From LMUY01 sp964246185 (GTDB lineage: Bacteria; Pseudomonadota; Alphaproteobacteria; Acetobacterales; Acetobacteraceae): a stretch of 64,000 nucleotides of DNA. The DNA lies in contig CAXTPP010000003.1 in NCBI GenBank assembly GCA_964246185.1, positions 7,194 to 71,193 of the forward strand. The letters run 5' to 3'. The notes beneath the pieces were generated by a model. It did not search any database. It saw only the letters and a list, made by a program, of their open reading frames with translations, and was not told the DNA's origin. Positions 16,494 to 25,470 of this stretch are shown here, in pieces. Each line of letters begins with the position of its first letter. The first letter of the stretch is position 1. The position numbers and the translations under genes are program-made.

Positions 16494-16928
16494 TCAGCCC
16501 TCCACCACGGTGAGGCCCATCGATCGGGCGGAGCCGGTTAACATGCGTACGGCAGCGTCAACGTGGTTGGCGTTCATGTCCTTCATCTTGGTCTCGGCGA
16601 TCTCACGCAGTTGCGACACCGACACCCGGCCGACCGCGGCGCCCTTGCCCGGCGTGGTGGTGCCTTTGGTGATCCCAGCCGCCTTTTTGAGGAAGTAGGT
16701 GTTGGGCGGCGTCTTGGTGATGAAGGTGAAAGTGCGGTCGCCGAAGGCGGTGATCACCACCGGTATGGGCATCCCAGGCTCCATGGTCTGGGTGAGCGCG
16801 TTGAACTCCTTGCAGAACTGCATGATGTTCAAGCCGCGCTGGCCAAGCGCCGGACCGACCGGCGGCGACGGATTGGCCTTGCCTGCCGGAATTTGCAGCT
16901 TGACGTAGCCTACGATCTTTTTAGCCAT
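16494..16928 (-). CDS. rplK: 50S ribosomal protein L11
   Basis: A 144-residue protein with the N-terminal KLQIPAGKANPSPPVGPALG and the C-terminal rRNA-binding domain (TPPNTYFLKKAAG). It forms the base of the GTPase-associated stalk. It is the first gene of the operon in this window; the usual upstream secE-nusG pair is absent. GAGGAG seven bases before the ATG is the ribosome-binding site and lies in the loop of a small hairpin. Confidence 0.98.
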   Translation of the reverse strand: MAKKIVGYVKLQIPAGKANPSPPVGPALGQRGLNIMQFCKEFNALTQTMEPGMPIPVVITAFGDRTFTFITKTPPNTYFLKKAAGITKGTTTPGKGAAVGRVSVSQLREIAETKMKDMNANHVDAAVRMLTGSARSMGLTVVEG

Positions 16929-16929
16929 A

Positions 16930-16952
16930 CCCTGGCTCCTCTATCCCCAGGG
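16930..16952 (-). promoter_or_regulatory. Hairpin presenting the rplK ribosome-binding site
   Basis: CCCTGG (16947-16952 read on the minus strand) and CCAGGG (16930-16935) can pair, leaving GGATAGAGGAG with the Shine-Dalgarno in the loop, immediately before the rplK ATG. L1 autoregulation in other bacteria acts on structured RNA at this point. The six-base stem is seen; the regulatory role is inference. Confidence 0.4.
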
Positions 16953-17199
16953 ACCGCGGTGCAAACAGCCCTCCGGGCGCGGCAATGCGCCGGAAGCTTC
17001 CCGCGTTCCAGATGAAGCGGGCGGTCTAAAGGGCTGAGCGACGGCTGTCCAGCGCTTTCTGCGAGAGAGCTGACAGCGACATCGCAGCCGAAGGCCCCGA
17101 CACGGCCTGTTGGGTCACGACATATTCATTGCAGCAGCGTTACACAGGTATTACGGTCGAAATGATCACGGCAACATTCCGAGTAAGCAGGAGGCAACC

Positions 17200-17385
17200 A
17201 TGAGCAAGTTGGCCGACCGCCGCAGGCCTCAGAGGCGCGATTACCTCGATGACCCAGCACCGAGCCTATCATCTGTAGTCTCGGCCGCCTTGGTGCTTGC
17301 CCTCGCGGCGGGGGTGACTGTCACGCTGGGTGTCAACATGGCGGTCATGCAACCCGAACTGGAAATCTGGGCCGTCTGTCCCTGA
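17200..17385 (+). CDS. Small hypothetical membrane protein
   Basis: A 61-residue protein with a basic N-terminus (KLADRRRPQRR), one hydrophobic segment of about 25 residues in the second half, and a short tail ending WAVCP. The ATG at 17200 is supported by AGGAGG five bases upstream, a strong site; a longer in-frame start at 17110 is unsupported. It is divergent from rplK and convergent with the ThDP enzyme gene. I do not recognise a family. Confidence 0.6.
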   Translation: MSKLADRRRPQRRDYLDDPAPSLSSVVSAALVLALAAGVTVTLGVNMAVMQPELEIWAVCP

Positions 17386-17402
17386 CGAGGCCCGCTTAAC
17401 GA

Positions 17403-18932
17403 TCAGGTCATCAACTCGATCAGGAACGGGCCGCTGCGGGCATTGGCAGCCGCCAGCAAGTGGTTGAAGCGCTCCATCGTGTCCGCACGGGCGCTTTCCA
17501 CGCCCATTCCCTCGGCGATGCGGCGCCAGTCCAGGTCGGGGTTGCCGATGTCCATCATGCCGAGCGCCGTGCGGCCCGGGTTGGCGCCGACGCCGGCCAG
17601 TTCGCCCAGCAGGATCTGATACTTGCGGTTGGAGAAGATGATCGTCGTGACATCCAGTTTCTCGCGCGCCTGGGTCCACAGCCCCTGCACCGTGTACATG
17701 GCCGAGCCGTCCGCCTGCAGGGTAATAACCCGGCGGCCCGGTGCCCCCACCGCAGCCCCGGTGGCCAGCGGCAGGCCGTCGCCGATGGCGCCCCCGGTTA
17801 GCTGCAGCCAGTCGTGCGGCGCAGCGCCGCTTGTGCAAGGAAATAGCCCGCGGCCGAAGGTGATGCTCTCATCCACGATGATGGCGCCCTCGGGCATGAG
17901 CGCCCCCAAGGTTTGCGCCATCGCCTCGGACGAGATCGCGCCGCGGGCCACCTTCGGCCTCTCGATCGCCGGAACTGGCGCGGGGTCGGCGCCGAGCGCA
18001 TCGGCCAGGGCGGAAAGCGCGGCCGGGCCATCCTGGTCCGGGCGGGCCAGGACGTGGACCGTGCAGTCCTCGGGATACATGCGGCCGGGCTTGCCTGGGT
18101 AGGCGAAAAACCCGACGGGGGCGGCCGCACCCACCAGGATGAGGTGCCTCAACCCGGCGAGCGCCTTGACCGCGAGGTCCACCGGGTAGGGCACGCGCTC
18201 GATCGGGGTGCGGCCGGCGCCCCGTTCGATCCGGGCGTTGGCGTTCTGCGCCATCATGCGGGCGCCGCTGGCGGCGCAGATGCCGGCGGCGGCGGCGAGC
18301 GGCCCAGCCCGCAATGCAGCGCCGGACATCATCAGCATGGCCGGCTCGCCGGAGCGCAGCACGCGGGCGACGGCGTCCACCACCCCGGAATCCGCGTGGG
18401 CGGGAGACGGCGGCGCGAGTGGGGCAGCGACCACCCCGCCCTCGTCCCAGCTGGTGTCCGAGGGCAGGATGAGCGTGGCGATCTGGCCCTGCCGCGCCGC
18501 CTGCACCGCCTGTGCCGCGTCCGATCCCACCGTGGCCGAGTGGGAGGCGGTGCGCAGCCATCCGGAGACGGGCCGCGCGAAACCCTCGGTGTCAGCGGTC
18601 AGCGGGGCGTCCAGCGGGCGGTGGAAAGTCGCCTGATCGCCGACGATGTTGACCAGCGGCACGCGGGCGCGGCGGGCGTTGTGCAGGTTGGCCAGGCCGT
18701 TCGCCAGCCCGGGGCCGCAATGCAGCAGGGTGGCGGCGGGCCTGTCCGTCATGCGCGCATAGCCGTCGGCCGCGCCGGTCACAACGCCCTCGAACAGCCC
18801 GAGGACGCACCGCATGCCGGGGATGCGGTCCAAGGCTGCGACGAAGTGCATCTCGGACGTGCCCGGGTTGGCGAAGCAGGTGTCCACCCCGGACGCCAGC
18901 AGCGTGTGGACCAGGCTTTCCGCACCGTTCAT
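17403..18932 (-). CDS. Thiamine diphosphate-dependent enzyme, acetolactate synthase-like
   Basis: A 509-residue protein of the ThDP pyruvate-oxidase/acetolactate-synthase superfamily. The N-terminal pyrimidine-binding domain has the activating Glu in FEGVVTGAADGYAR. The C-terminal domain has a modified ThDP motif beginning ADGSAMYTVQG and ending IIFSN (GDG replaced by ADG). Substrate is uncertain; these orphan large-subunit-like proteins include benzoylformate- and oxalyl-CoA-type decarboxylases, and no regulatory subunit gene is nearby. ATG at 18932 is placed with AAGGAG six bases upstream; an adjacent ATG at 18935 is possible. The gene is divergent from a 2-hydroxyacid dehydrogenase, so the two may share regulation. 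Confidence 0.8.
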   Translation of the reverse strand: MNGAESLVHTLLASGVDTCFANPGTSEMHFVAALDRIPGMRCVLGLFEGVVTGAADGYARMTDRPAATLLHCGPGLANGLANLHNARRARVPLVNIVGDQATFHRPLDAPLTADTEGFARPVSGWLRTASHSATVGSDAAQAVQAARQGQIATLILPSDTSWDEGGVVAAPLAPPSPAHADSGVVDAVARVLRSGEPAMLMMSGAALRAGPLAAAAGICAASGARMMAQNANARIERGAGRTPIERVPYPVDLAVKALAGLRHLILVGAAAPVGFFAYPGKPGRMYPEDCTVHVLARPDQDGPAALSALADALGADPAPVPAIERPKVARGAISSEAMAQTLGALMPEGAIIVDESITFGRGLFPCTSGAAPHDWLQLTGGAIGDGLPLATGAAVGAPGRRVITLQADGSAMYTVQGLWTQAREKLDVTTIIFSNRKYQILLGELAGVGANPGRTALGMMDIGNPDLDWRRIAEGMGVESARADTMERFNHLLAAANARSGPFLIELMT

Positions 18933-18945
18933 CATCCGCTCCTTA

Positions 18946-18980
18946 TGCAACGCCAGCCTGCTTCTGCAACGCCAGCCTGC
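18946..18980. repeat. Tandem 19-bp-period duplication in a divergent promoter region
   Basis: TGCAACGCCAGCCTGC occurs twice, at 18946-18961 and 18965-18980. The region between the ThDP enzyme and 2-hydroxyacid dehydrogenase genes is only 98 bases. The period is close to two helical turns, which would suit a regulator binding twice on one face, but replication slippage explains it equally well. Confidence 0.6.
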
Positions 18981-19030
18981 CTTCGCGCGCCGGGTTGCGC
19001 CAGCCCCCGCCAGCCCGCAAGACTGGCCTC

Positions 19031-20029
19031 ATGACGGTGGTGCTGTATCCCGAGCGGATGTATCCCGACGACGCGGAGGAGCGCCGCCTCTTCGGCCCCG
19101 GCGTCGCCGTGCTCATGCGGGACGCCGCTTCCACCGCGGAGCTGGCCGAAGCGGATTGCCAGGCGGCGGACGGACTGATGCTGTTCCGTCACTGGCTGGG
19201 CGAGGCCGACCTGGCCCGCTTCCCCAAGTTGCGCGCCGTGGTGCGGATGGGCGTGGGCTATGACCGGATCGACCGTGCCGCCTGCGCCCAGCGCGGCGTG
19301 CTGGTCTGCAACGTGCCTGACTACGGCACCACCGAGGTGGCCGACCACGCCATCGCCCTGGCCGTGGCGCTCGGCCGGGGGCTGATCCGCCACCACGAGC
19401 GGCAGCGCGGCCCCGCGCGGGACTGGTCCGTGATCCTTGACCCGGCGATCCAACGGTTCAGCCGCCGGGTCTTCGGCGTGCTAGGCTTGGGCCGGATCGG
19501 CACGGCCGTGGCGTTGCGGGCCAAGGCGCTGGGTTTCCATGTCGTGTTCTTCGACCCCAAGCTGCCGAACGGGGCCGAGCTGGCGCTGGGCATCGGCCGC
19601 GCTGGCAGCCTGGACGGCCTGCTGGCGCAGTCGAACGTGCTGTCCGTCCACGTGCCGTTGACCCGGGGCACGGCGGGAATGCTAGGCGCTGCCCAATTCG
19701 CCGCCCTGCCCGCCGGGGCCGTGGTGGTGAACACGGCGCGCGGCCCGGTGATGGATTACGGCGCGCTGCTGGCCGCCTTGCGCTCCGGGCATGTCGCGGC
19801 GGCCGGGCTGGACGTGATGCCGGTAGAACCGCCGGCCGACCCGGCGCATCCGCTGTTGCAGGCGTATCGGGATCGGGAGCCGGGGCTGGAAGGCAGGCTG
19901 ATCGTGACGCCGCACTCGGCCTACTGGTCGCCGGAAGCCGAATGGGACATCCGCATCAAGTCGGCCGAGACGATGGCGGCGGCGCTGGGCAACCGGCCTC
20001 AGAACGTGATCGCGCCGGAGGATGAGTGA
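19031..20029 (+). CDS. D-2-hydroxyacid dehydrogenase family protein (NAD-binding)
   Basis: A 332-residue cytoplasmic oxidoreductase. The Rossmann signature GVLGLGRIG lies about residues 150-158, and the catalytic Arg is in VVVNTARGPV. The Glu/His pair is represented by LDVMPVEPP and TPHSAYWS. The family reduces 2-keto acids or oxidises D-2-hydroxyacids; the VMPVEPP and SAYWS segments resemble the C-terminal-binding-protein branch. The start MTVVLYPERMY was chosen because the shorter form matches the family N-terminus; no strong ribosome-binding site is visible. The divergent ThDP enzyme suggests shared 2-keto acid metabolism. Confidence 0.82.
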   Translation: MTVVLYPERMYPDDAEERRLFGPGVAVLMRDAASTAELAEADCQAADGLMLFRHWLGEADLARFPKLRAVVRMGVGYDRIDRAACAQRGVLVCNVPDYGTTEVADHAIALAVALGRGLIRHHERQRGPARDWSVILDPAIQRFSRRVFGVLGLGRIGTAVALRAKALGFHVVFFDPKLPNGAELALGIGRAGSLDGLLAQSNVLSVHVPLTRGTAGMLGAAQFAALPAGAVVVNTARGPVMDYGALLAALRSGHVAAAGLDVMPVEPPADPAHPLLQAYRDREPGLEGRLIVTPHSAYWSPEAEWDIRIKSAETMAAALGNRPQNVIAPEDE

Positions 20030-20121
20030 ATGGCCACATGCCTGGGCTTGCGATGATGCAGGCCTCCCATCGGCGAGGCTGTGATCGCTAACCGAAGCGA
20101 AAATGGTGTAGGCTGCCGGCC

Positions 20122-20730
20122 ATGAGCGATACCGCGATCAGGCGCATGGACCTTGACGAGTTCCTGCCGTGGCAGGAGTTGCAGGAGTGGCGCTGCGAAC
20201 TGGTGGACGGCCGCCCGGTCGCGATGACCGGCGCCACGTTCGGGCACGAGCGCGTCGCCGGAAACATCATGTTCGCGTTGAAGCGTCAGTTTCGTGCGGC
20301 TGGAAATCCATGCGATGCATTCGGCCCGGACATCGGGCTTGTCGTCAACCAGTGGACGCTCCGGCGGCCCGATGTTGCCGTTTACTGTCCGCCGTTCGAC
20401 GATTCCGCCGTGACTGCGGACCAGCCCCGGTTGGTGGCAGACGTGCTGTCCCGTTCAACGGATCGGCTGGATCAGGCCGTAAAGGCCGAAGAGTACAAGT
20501 TGCTCCCAAGCGTCCGAACGGTCCTGCTGGTCAATCCGCTGAGCGTGGAGATCGGAGTGTGGCGGCGGGAATCCGGCGCTGGGTGGTCGCTTCGCATCGA
20601 GTCCGACCTGGATGCGCGCATCGACGTGCCGGACCTGGACGTGACCTTGGCGTGCCATGACATCTACGAACGCGCCACCCTGGTCAGCGCCGCTCGCCCG
20701 CGCCTTGTCTGGCCCGACAAGGCGCTTTGA
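20122..20730 (+). CDS. Uma2 family (DUF820) PD-(D/E)XK nuclease-fold protein
   Basis: A 202-residue protein. It shows the order typical of Uma2 proteins: an N-terminal ELVDGRPVAMTGAT, the segment RRPDVAVYC with the acidic residue of the nuclease core, and VADVLSRSTDRLDQAVKAEEYK that follows it. The family is very common in cyanobacteria and scattered elsewhere; no physiological role is established. It lies 92 bases after the dehydrogenase gene and 55 bases before the dehydratase gene, and looks unrelated to either. Confidence 0.8.
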   Translation: MSDTAIRRMDLDEFLPWQELQEWRCELVDGRPVAMTGATFGHERVAGNIMFALKRQFRAAGNPCDAFGPDIGLVVNQWTLRRPDVAVYCPPFDDSAVTADQPRLVADVLSRSTDRLDQAVKAEEYKLLPSVRTVLLVNPLSVEIGVWRRESGAGWSLRIESDLDARIDVPDLDVTLACHDIYERATLVSAARPRLVWPDKAL

Positions 20731-20785
20731 CAAAACGTCTGTATGTCGCTGGACGGTCGATACGTCCGGCTTCGGAGAGAAAGCC

Positions 20786-22573
20786 ATGACTTCACTCACC
20801 GGCCCCGCCCGCCTCCGCAGCCGCCGCTGGTTCGATGACCCGGCGGATCCCGGCATGACCGCGCTCTACCTGGAGCGCTACATGAACTACGGCATCACCC
20901 GCGAGGAGCTGCAAGGCGGCAAGCCGATCATCGGCATCGCGCAGACCGGCAACGACCTCACCCCCTGCAACCGCCATCACATCGAGCTGGCCAAGCGCAC
21001 CCGCGACGGCATCCGCGATGCGGGCGGTATCCCAATGGAGTTCCCGGTCCACCCGTTGCAGGAAACCGGCAAGCGCCCTACCGCGGCGCTGGACCGCAAC
21101 CTCGCCTATCTCGGCCTGGTGGAGGTGCTGCACGGCTATCCGATCGACGGCGTGGTGCTGACCACTGGGTGCGACAAGACCACGCCCGCCTGCCTGATGG
21201 CGGCAGCCACCGTGAACATCCCGGCCATCGTGCTGTCCGGCGGGCCGATGCTGGACGGGTGGTGGAAAGGCCGGCTGTCCGGCTCCGGCACCATCGTGTG
21301 GGAAGCGCGCAAGCTGCTGGCGGAGGGCGAGATCGGCTACCACGAATTCATGGACATGGTGGCGAGTTCGTCGCCCTCGACCGGGCATTGCAACACCATG
21401 GGCACCGCCACCAGTATGAACAGCCTGGCCGAGGCGCTCGGCATGTCCCTGCCCGGCTGTGCCGCCATCCCCGCCCCGTACCGTGAGCGCGCCTGGATGG
21501 CGTTCGAGACCGGCAAGCGCATCGTGGACATGGTGCACGAGAACCTGCGCCCCTCCGACATCATGACCCGGGCCGCGTTCGAGAACGCCGTAGTCGCCGC
21601 GGCGGCGCTGGGCGCCAGCAGCAACTGCCCAATCCACATGGTCGCGATCGCCCGGCACATGGGGGTGGAGCACACGCTGGATGATTGGCAGCGCCTCGGG
21701 GCGGACATCCCGTTGCTGGTGGATTGCCAGCCGGCCGGCCGCTTCCTCGGTGAGGGTTTTCACCGCGCAGGGGGCGTGTCCGCGGTGATGAAGGAGCTGC
21801 TCGACGCGGGCAAGCTGGACGGGCAGGCTCGCACCGTCACCGGCAAGACGCTTGCCGAGGATCTGGCGCCGGTGCAGGAGCCGGACCGCGAGGTGATCCG
21901 CGCCTACGACACGCCGTTGAAGCCTGCCGCCGGGTACATCGTAATGCGCGGCAACCTGTTCGACTCGGCCGTGATGAAGACCAGCGTCATCGACCCGGCG
22001 TTCCGCGCCCGCTTCCTGTCCGACCCGGCGCACCCCAACGTGTTCGAGGGCCACGCCGTGGTGTTCGAAGGCCCGGAGGACTACCACGCCCGCATTGAGG
22101 ACCCGGCGCTCGGCGTGGACGAGCATTCGCTGCTGGTGATCCGCAACTGCGGCCCAATCGGCTATCCGGGCGGCGCCGAGGTGGTGAACATGCAGCCGCC
22201 CGCCGCCTTGCTGAAGCGCGGCATCGACGCGTTGCCGACCATGGGGGACGGCCGCCAGTCCGGCACCTCCGGCAGCCCATCCATCCTGAACGTCTCGCCC
22301 GAGGCGGCGGTGGGCGGCGGCCTGGCGCTGCTGCGCACGGGCGACCCGGTGCGCATCGACCTGAACACGCGCCGGGTGGACTTGCTGGTGAGCGATGCGG
22401 AGCTGGCCGCCCGCCGGGCCGCGTGGGTACCGCCGAAGCTAGAGAACAAGACGCCCTGGGAGGAGATATACCGCTCCATGGCGGGGCAGCAGGACACGGG
22501 CGCGTGCCTGGAGCCGGCGACGCTGTATCTGGACATTCTGGAAACCCGGGGCGAATCGCGGCATAATCACTGA
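20786..22573 (+). CDS. IlvD/Edd family sugar-acid dehydratase, xylonate/arabonate dehydratase-like
   Basis: A 595-residue Fe-S enzyme that would dehydrate an aldonic acid to a 2-keto-3-deoxy acid. Cluster cysteines are in NDLTPCNRHH (about residue 60), TTGCDKTTPA (127) and GHCNTMGTA (201). The block from RSRRWFDDP to GKRPTAALDRNL is much closer to pentonate dehydratases (XylD/AraC type) than to dihydroxy-acid dehydratase. GGAGAG eight bases upstream supports the start. The DHRS6-like dehydrogenase gene follows after 55 bases and is probably co-transcribed, suggesting oxidative, non-phosphorylated sugar-acid catabolism. The exact substrate cannot be read from sequence. Confidence 0.87.
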   Translation: MTSLTGPARLRSRRWFDDPADPGMTALYLERYMNYGITREELQGGKPIIGIAQTGNDLTPCNRHHIELAKRTRDGIRDAGGIPMEFPVHPLQETGKRPTAALDRNLAYLGLVEVLHGYPIDGVVLTTGCDKTTPACLMAAATVNIPAIVLSGGPMLDGWWKGRLSGSGTIVWEARKLLAEGEIGYHEFMDMVASSSPSTGHCNTMGTATSMNSLAEALGMSLPGCAAIPAPYRERAWMAFETGKRIVDMVHENLRPSDIMTRAAFENAVVAAAALGASSNCPIHMVAIARHMGVEHTLDDWQRLGADIPLLVDCQPAGRFLGEGFHRAGGVSAVMKELLDAGKLDGQARTVTGKTLAEDLAPVQEPDREVIRAYDTPLKPAAGYIVMRGNLFDSAVMKTSVIDPAFRARFLSDPAHPNVFEGHAVVFEGPEDYHARIEDPALGVDEHSLLVIRNCGPIGYPGGAEVVNMQPPAALLKRGIDALPTMGDGRQSGTSGSPSILNVSPEAAVGGGLALLRTGDPVRIDLNTRRVDLLVSDAELAARRAAWVPPKLENKTPWEEIYRSMAGQQDTGACLEPATLYLDILETRGESRHNH

Positions 22574-22628
22574 CAAGGATACCGACCTGCTCTGCAATCC
22601 GATGCCACAGTGCTGCCAAGGGAAGACA

Positions 22629-23375
22629 ATGGACCGCCTCGCCGGCAAGACCGCCTTCGTCACTGCCGCTGCCCAGGGCATCGGACGCGCTACCGCGCTC
22701 GCTTTCGCCGCCGAGGGCGCCAGCGTCATCGCGACCGACTTGAACGAGGCCAAGCTCGCGGAGATCGCCTCCAGCCACATACGCACCCAGCGGCTGGACG
22801 CGACCGACCCGGCGGGCATCGCCGCTGCCGCGAAGGATGCCGGGCAAGTCGATGTGCTGTTCAACTGCGCCGGGTTCGTCCACCAGGGGAGTGTGCTGGA
22901 CGCCACGGAGGAGGAATGGGAGTTCGCTTTCACCCTCAACGTGCGGTCGATGTTCCGCACCATCCGCGCCTTCCTGCCGGGCATGCTGGACGCGGGCGGC
23001 GGGTCCATCATCAACGTCGCCTCCGCGGCCTCCTCCATCAAGGGCGCGCCGAACCGCTGCATCTACAGCACTACCAAGGCGGCGGTGATCGGGCTGACCA
23101 AGTCGGTTGCCGCCGACACCGTGGCCTCCGGGGTGCGCTGCAACGCCATCTGCCCCGGCACGATCCAGACGCCCAGCCTGGACGACCGCATCGCCGCCAA
23201 TGCTGCGGCAGCGGGTGGGATGGAGCAGGCGCGCACCGCCTTCGTCGCCCGCCAGGCGATGGGCCGGTTGGGCGCGCCGGAGGAGATCGCCGCCATGGCG
23301 GTCTATCTGGCCAGTGAGGACAGCCGTTTCCTGACCGGCCAGGCGCTGGTCATCGACGGCGGCTGGACCCTTTGA
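22629..23375 (+). CDS. Short-chain dehydrogenase, DHRS6/2-keto-3-deoxy-L-fuconate dehydrogenase-like
   Basis: A 248-residue NAD(P)-dependent SDR with the cofactor motif TAAAQGIGRA, NCAG, the catalytic Ser in ASAASSIKG and the YSTTK tyrosine/lysine pair. The stretches NRCIYSTTKAAVIGLTKSVA and DVLFNCAGFVH closely resemble mammalian DHRS6 (cytosolic 3-hydroxybutyrate dehydrogenase). In bacteria the same branch includes enzymes oxidising 2-keto-3-deoxy sugar acids. Being next to a sugar-acid dehydratase favours that second role. ATG at 22629 has AGGGAAG just upstream; the longer in-frame start is weaker. Confidence 0.85.
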   Translation: MDRLAGKTAFVTAAAQGIGRATALAFAAEGASVIATDLNEAKLAEIASSHIRTQRLDATDPAGIAAAAKDAGQVDVLFNCAGFVHQGSVLDATEEEWEFAFTLNVRSMFRTIRAFLPGMLDAGGGSIINVASAASSIKGAPNRCIYSTTKAAVIGLTKSVAADTVASGVRCNAICPGTIQTPSLDDRIAANAAAAGGMEQARTAFVARQAMGRLGAPEEIAAMAVYLASEDSRFLTGQALVIDGGWTL

Positions 23376-23446
23376 CGGCGGCGGCTCGAAAGCTCTTTCC
23401 TGGCGGAGGCTGGACAAGGGCGAGGCGGCCCAGGTAACCCGCCGGG

Positions 23447-24865
23447 GTGAATCAGCTCTGGCAAGCCACCTTCCACCTGCGTTCGGAGGTGATGTTCCTG
23501 CTCGGCCTGCTGGTCGCCATGGCGGTCACCCTGCATGTGCTGCTGCGCAAGCAGGAGGTGGCGTCCGCCGTCGGCTGGATCGGCCTTGCCTGGTTCGCGC
23601 CGATCATCGGCGGCATCACCTACTTCGTGTTTGGCGTGAACCGCGTGCAGCGCCGGGCCAAGCGGCTGCGCCCCCAGGATTCGCGCCGCCCATCTGCCGC
23701 TGGACCTGACCAGGGCGACGACCATCTTGATCCGCTGAAGCGCGGCGTGGGGCAGATCACCGCACGGCCGTCGCTGCCGGGCAACACGGTGGACCTCTAC
23801 AACGACGGCGACGAGGCATACCCACCGATGCTGGCGGCCATAGCTTCAGCCAAGGGCAGCGTGGGGCTGTCCTCATACATCTTCCGGGACGATATCTGGG
23901 GCGGCCGTTTCATCGCTGCGCTGTCGGAGGCGCACGGGCGCGGCGTGGCGGTGCGGGTGCTGATCGACGGCATAGGCGGCGGCTGGATGACGTCGCCAGC
24001 CTATCACCATCTGCGGCGGCTGGGCGTGCCCTGCGCACGCTTCCTGCACTCGCCCCTGCCCTGGCGCATGCCGTTCCTCAACCTGCGCTCCCACAAGAAG
24101 ATCCTCGTGGTGGACGGCCGGGTCGGCTTCACCGGGGGCATGAACATCTCCGACGACGACGTCATGGCCACGCGGCCGAAGGCGCCCGTGAAGGATACGC
24201 ACTTCCGCATCGAAGGCCCGGCGATCTGCCAGTTGGTGGAGGCGTTCACGCAAGACTGGTCGTTCGCCGCCGATGAGGACCTGGACGGCGACGCCTGGTT
24301 CCCGGATGTGCCGCCCCATGGTCCGGCGCCGGCGCGGGCGATCGATTCGGGTCCGGACGAGGACCTAGAGAAAGTGGAGTTCGCCGTGTTGCAGGCGATC
24401 TCCTGCGCACGGGAGAGCATCGGCGTGATGACGCCCTACCTGTTGCCGGATGAGCGGCTGGTCTCGGCCTTGGCGCTGGCCGCGATGCGCGGCGTGGCCG
24501 TGGACATCGTGATCCCCGAGAAGAGCGACCATCGCTTCATCGACTGGGCCGTCCGCGCCAACTCCGGGCCGTTGCTGCGGCACGGCGTGCGCGTCTGGTT
24601 CTGCCCGCCGCCGTTCCGTCATTCCAAGGCCATGGTGGTGGATGGCGAATGGTGCCTGATCGGCAGCAGCAACTGGGACATGCGCTCGTTCCGGCTCAAC
24701 TTCGAGCTTTGCATGGAGCTGTATGACCGGGAGATGGCCGGAAAACTGTCGGCCCTGATGCAGCGCTGCCGCGGCAGTTGCTTGACGCAGGCGCAACTGG
24801 ACCGCCGCTCAATGCCCGCCCGGCTGCGCGACGCGGCGGTGCGCCTGATGCTGCCTTATCTCTGA
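23447..24865 (+). CDS. Phospholipase D-family protein, cardiolipin synthase-like
   Basis: A 472-residue membrane protein. Two hydrophobic segments near the N-terminus (about residues 14-32 and 40-60) give the membrane anchor. They are followed by two PLD catalytic motifs, HKKILVVDG (about residue 215) and HSKAMVVDG (about 390), each with the downstream GG/GS-N element. This architecture is that of cardiolipin synthases, which join phosphatidylglycerol units at the inner membrane. The start is GTG. Its last 57 bases overlap the 3' end of the convergent EEP hydrolase gene. Confidence 0.87.
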   Translation: MNQLWQATFHLRSEVMFLLGLLVAMAVTLHVLLRKQEVASAVGWIGLAWFAPIIGGITYFVFGVNRVQRRAKRLRPQDSRRPSAAGPDQGDDHLDPLKRGVGQITARPSLPGNTVDLYNDGDEAYPPMLAAIASAKGSVGLSSYIFRDDIWGGRFIAALSEAHGRGVAVRVLIDGIGGGWMTSPAYHHLRRLGVPCARFLHSPLPWRMPFLNLRSHKKILVVDGRVGFTGGMNISDDDVMATRPKAPVKDTHFRIEGPAICQLVEAFTQDWSFAADEDLDGDAWFPDVPPHGPAPARAIDSGPDEDLEKVEFAVLQAISCARESIGVMTPYLLPDERLVSALALAAMRGVAVDIVIPEKSDHRFIDWAVRANSGPLLRHGVRVWFCPPPFRHSKAMVVDGEWCLIGSSNWDMRSFRLNFELCMELYDREMAGKLSALMQRCRGSCLTQAQLDRRSMPARLRDAAVRLMLPYL

Positions 24866-25462
24866 GGTTTCGCTGACGTGCAGCTGCATAGCGATCGGCC
24901 GGTGATCTGACACGCTGCGCGGCAGGACCGCCGTTTCCGAGCAGGTCAAGCCGCGCACCACGCAGCGGTCGAGCCGGAGCGGCAGCACGTCGCTCATCCG
25001 GTGGGTCGGGCGGCGTGGCCCGACATCCCGGAAGCCTGGCAGCAGAACGGGTCCGACGAGGTTGTAGTCACCCACGACTGCCGCATTGTGCGGCAGCCAG
25101 GCGGCGATGCGGCGCAGCTGGCGGCGGTTGAGCAGCTGCCCGTGGGACAGGTGAACGTTTGCAACCGTGAACGGCCCCAAATCTATCACCTGCGCCACCC
25201 GGTGCACCATCGAGCCTGAGGGCAATGGCAGCACGACCGGACGGTTCGGCAAGGCTGCCGGCATCCAGACGGCGAGTCCATGCACCCGGCCGGGCAGCGG
25301 CACCCTGGCATATCCGCCGCCGGCATGATGCGGCAGCAGGTCGATGTCATGGGTGGCCTCCTGCATGAGCAGGAGGTCTGGCTTCTCCCGCTCGATCAGG
25401 GCCATCACGTCCGTCAGTCCGGCGCCAGTCAGCCGCAGGAGGTTCCAGCTGACCAGCTTCAC
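24809..25462 (-). CDS. Endonuclease/exonuclease/phosphatase (EEP) superfamily hydrolase
   Basis: A 217-residue hydrolase. It opens with KLVSWNLLRL and has the metal-binding Glu in LLMQEATHD, the GDYN motif and the C-terminal SDHRPIAM, the marks of the EEP fold shared by exonuclease III and inositol phosphatases. No signal peptide is seen. The start is GTG and lies eight bases after the stop of the His-rich peptide gene, suggesting co-transcription. EEP genes often neighbour cardiolipin synthase-like genes (general recollection), hinting at a lipid or phosphodiester substrate, which remains inference. Confidence 0.82.
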   Translation of the reverse strand: MKLVSWNLLRLTGAGLTDVMALIEREKPDLLLMQEATHDIDLLPHHAGGGYARVPLPGRVHGLAVWMPAALPNRPVVLPLPSGSMVHRVAQVIDLGPFTVANVHLSHGQLLNRRQLRRIAAWLPHNAAVVGDYNLVGPVLLPGFRDVGPRRPTHRMSDVLPLRLDRCVVRGLTCSETAVLPRSVSDHRPIAMQLHVSETSEIRQHQAHRRVAQPGGH

Positions 25463-25470
25463 GGCCCGGG

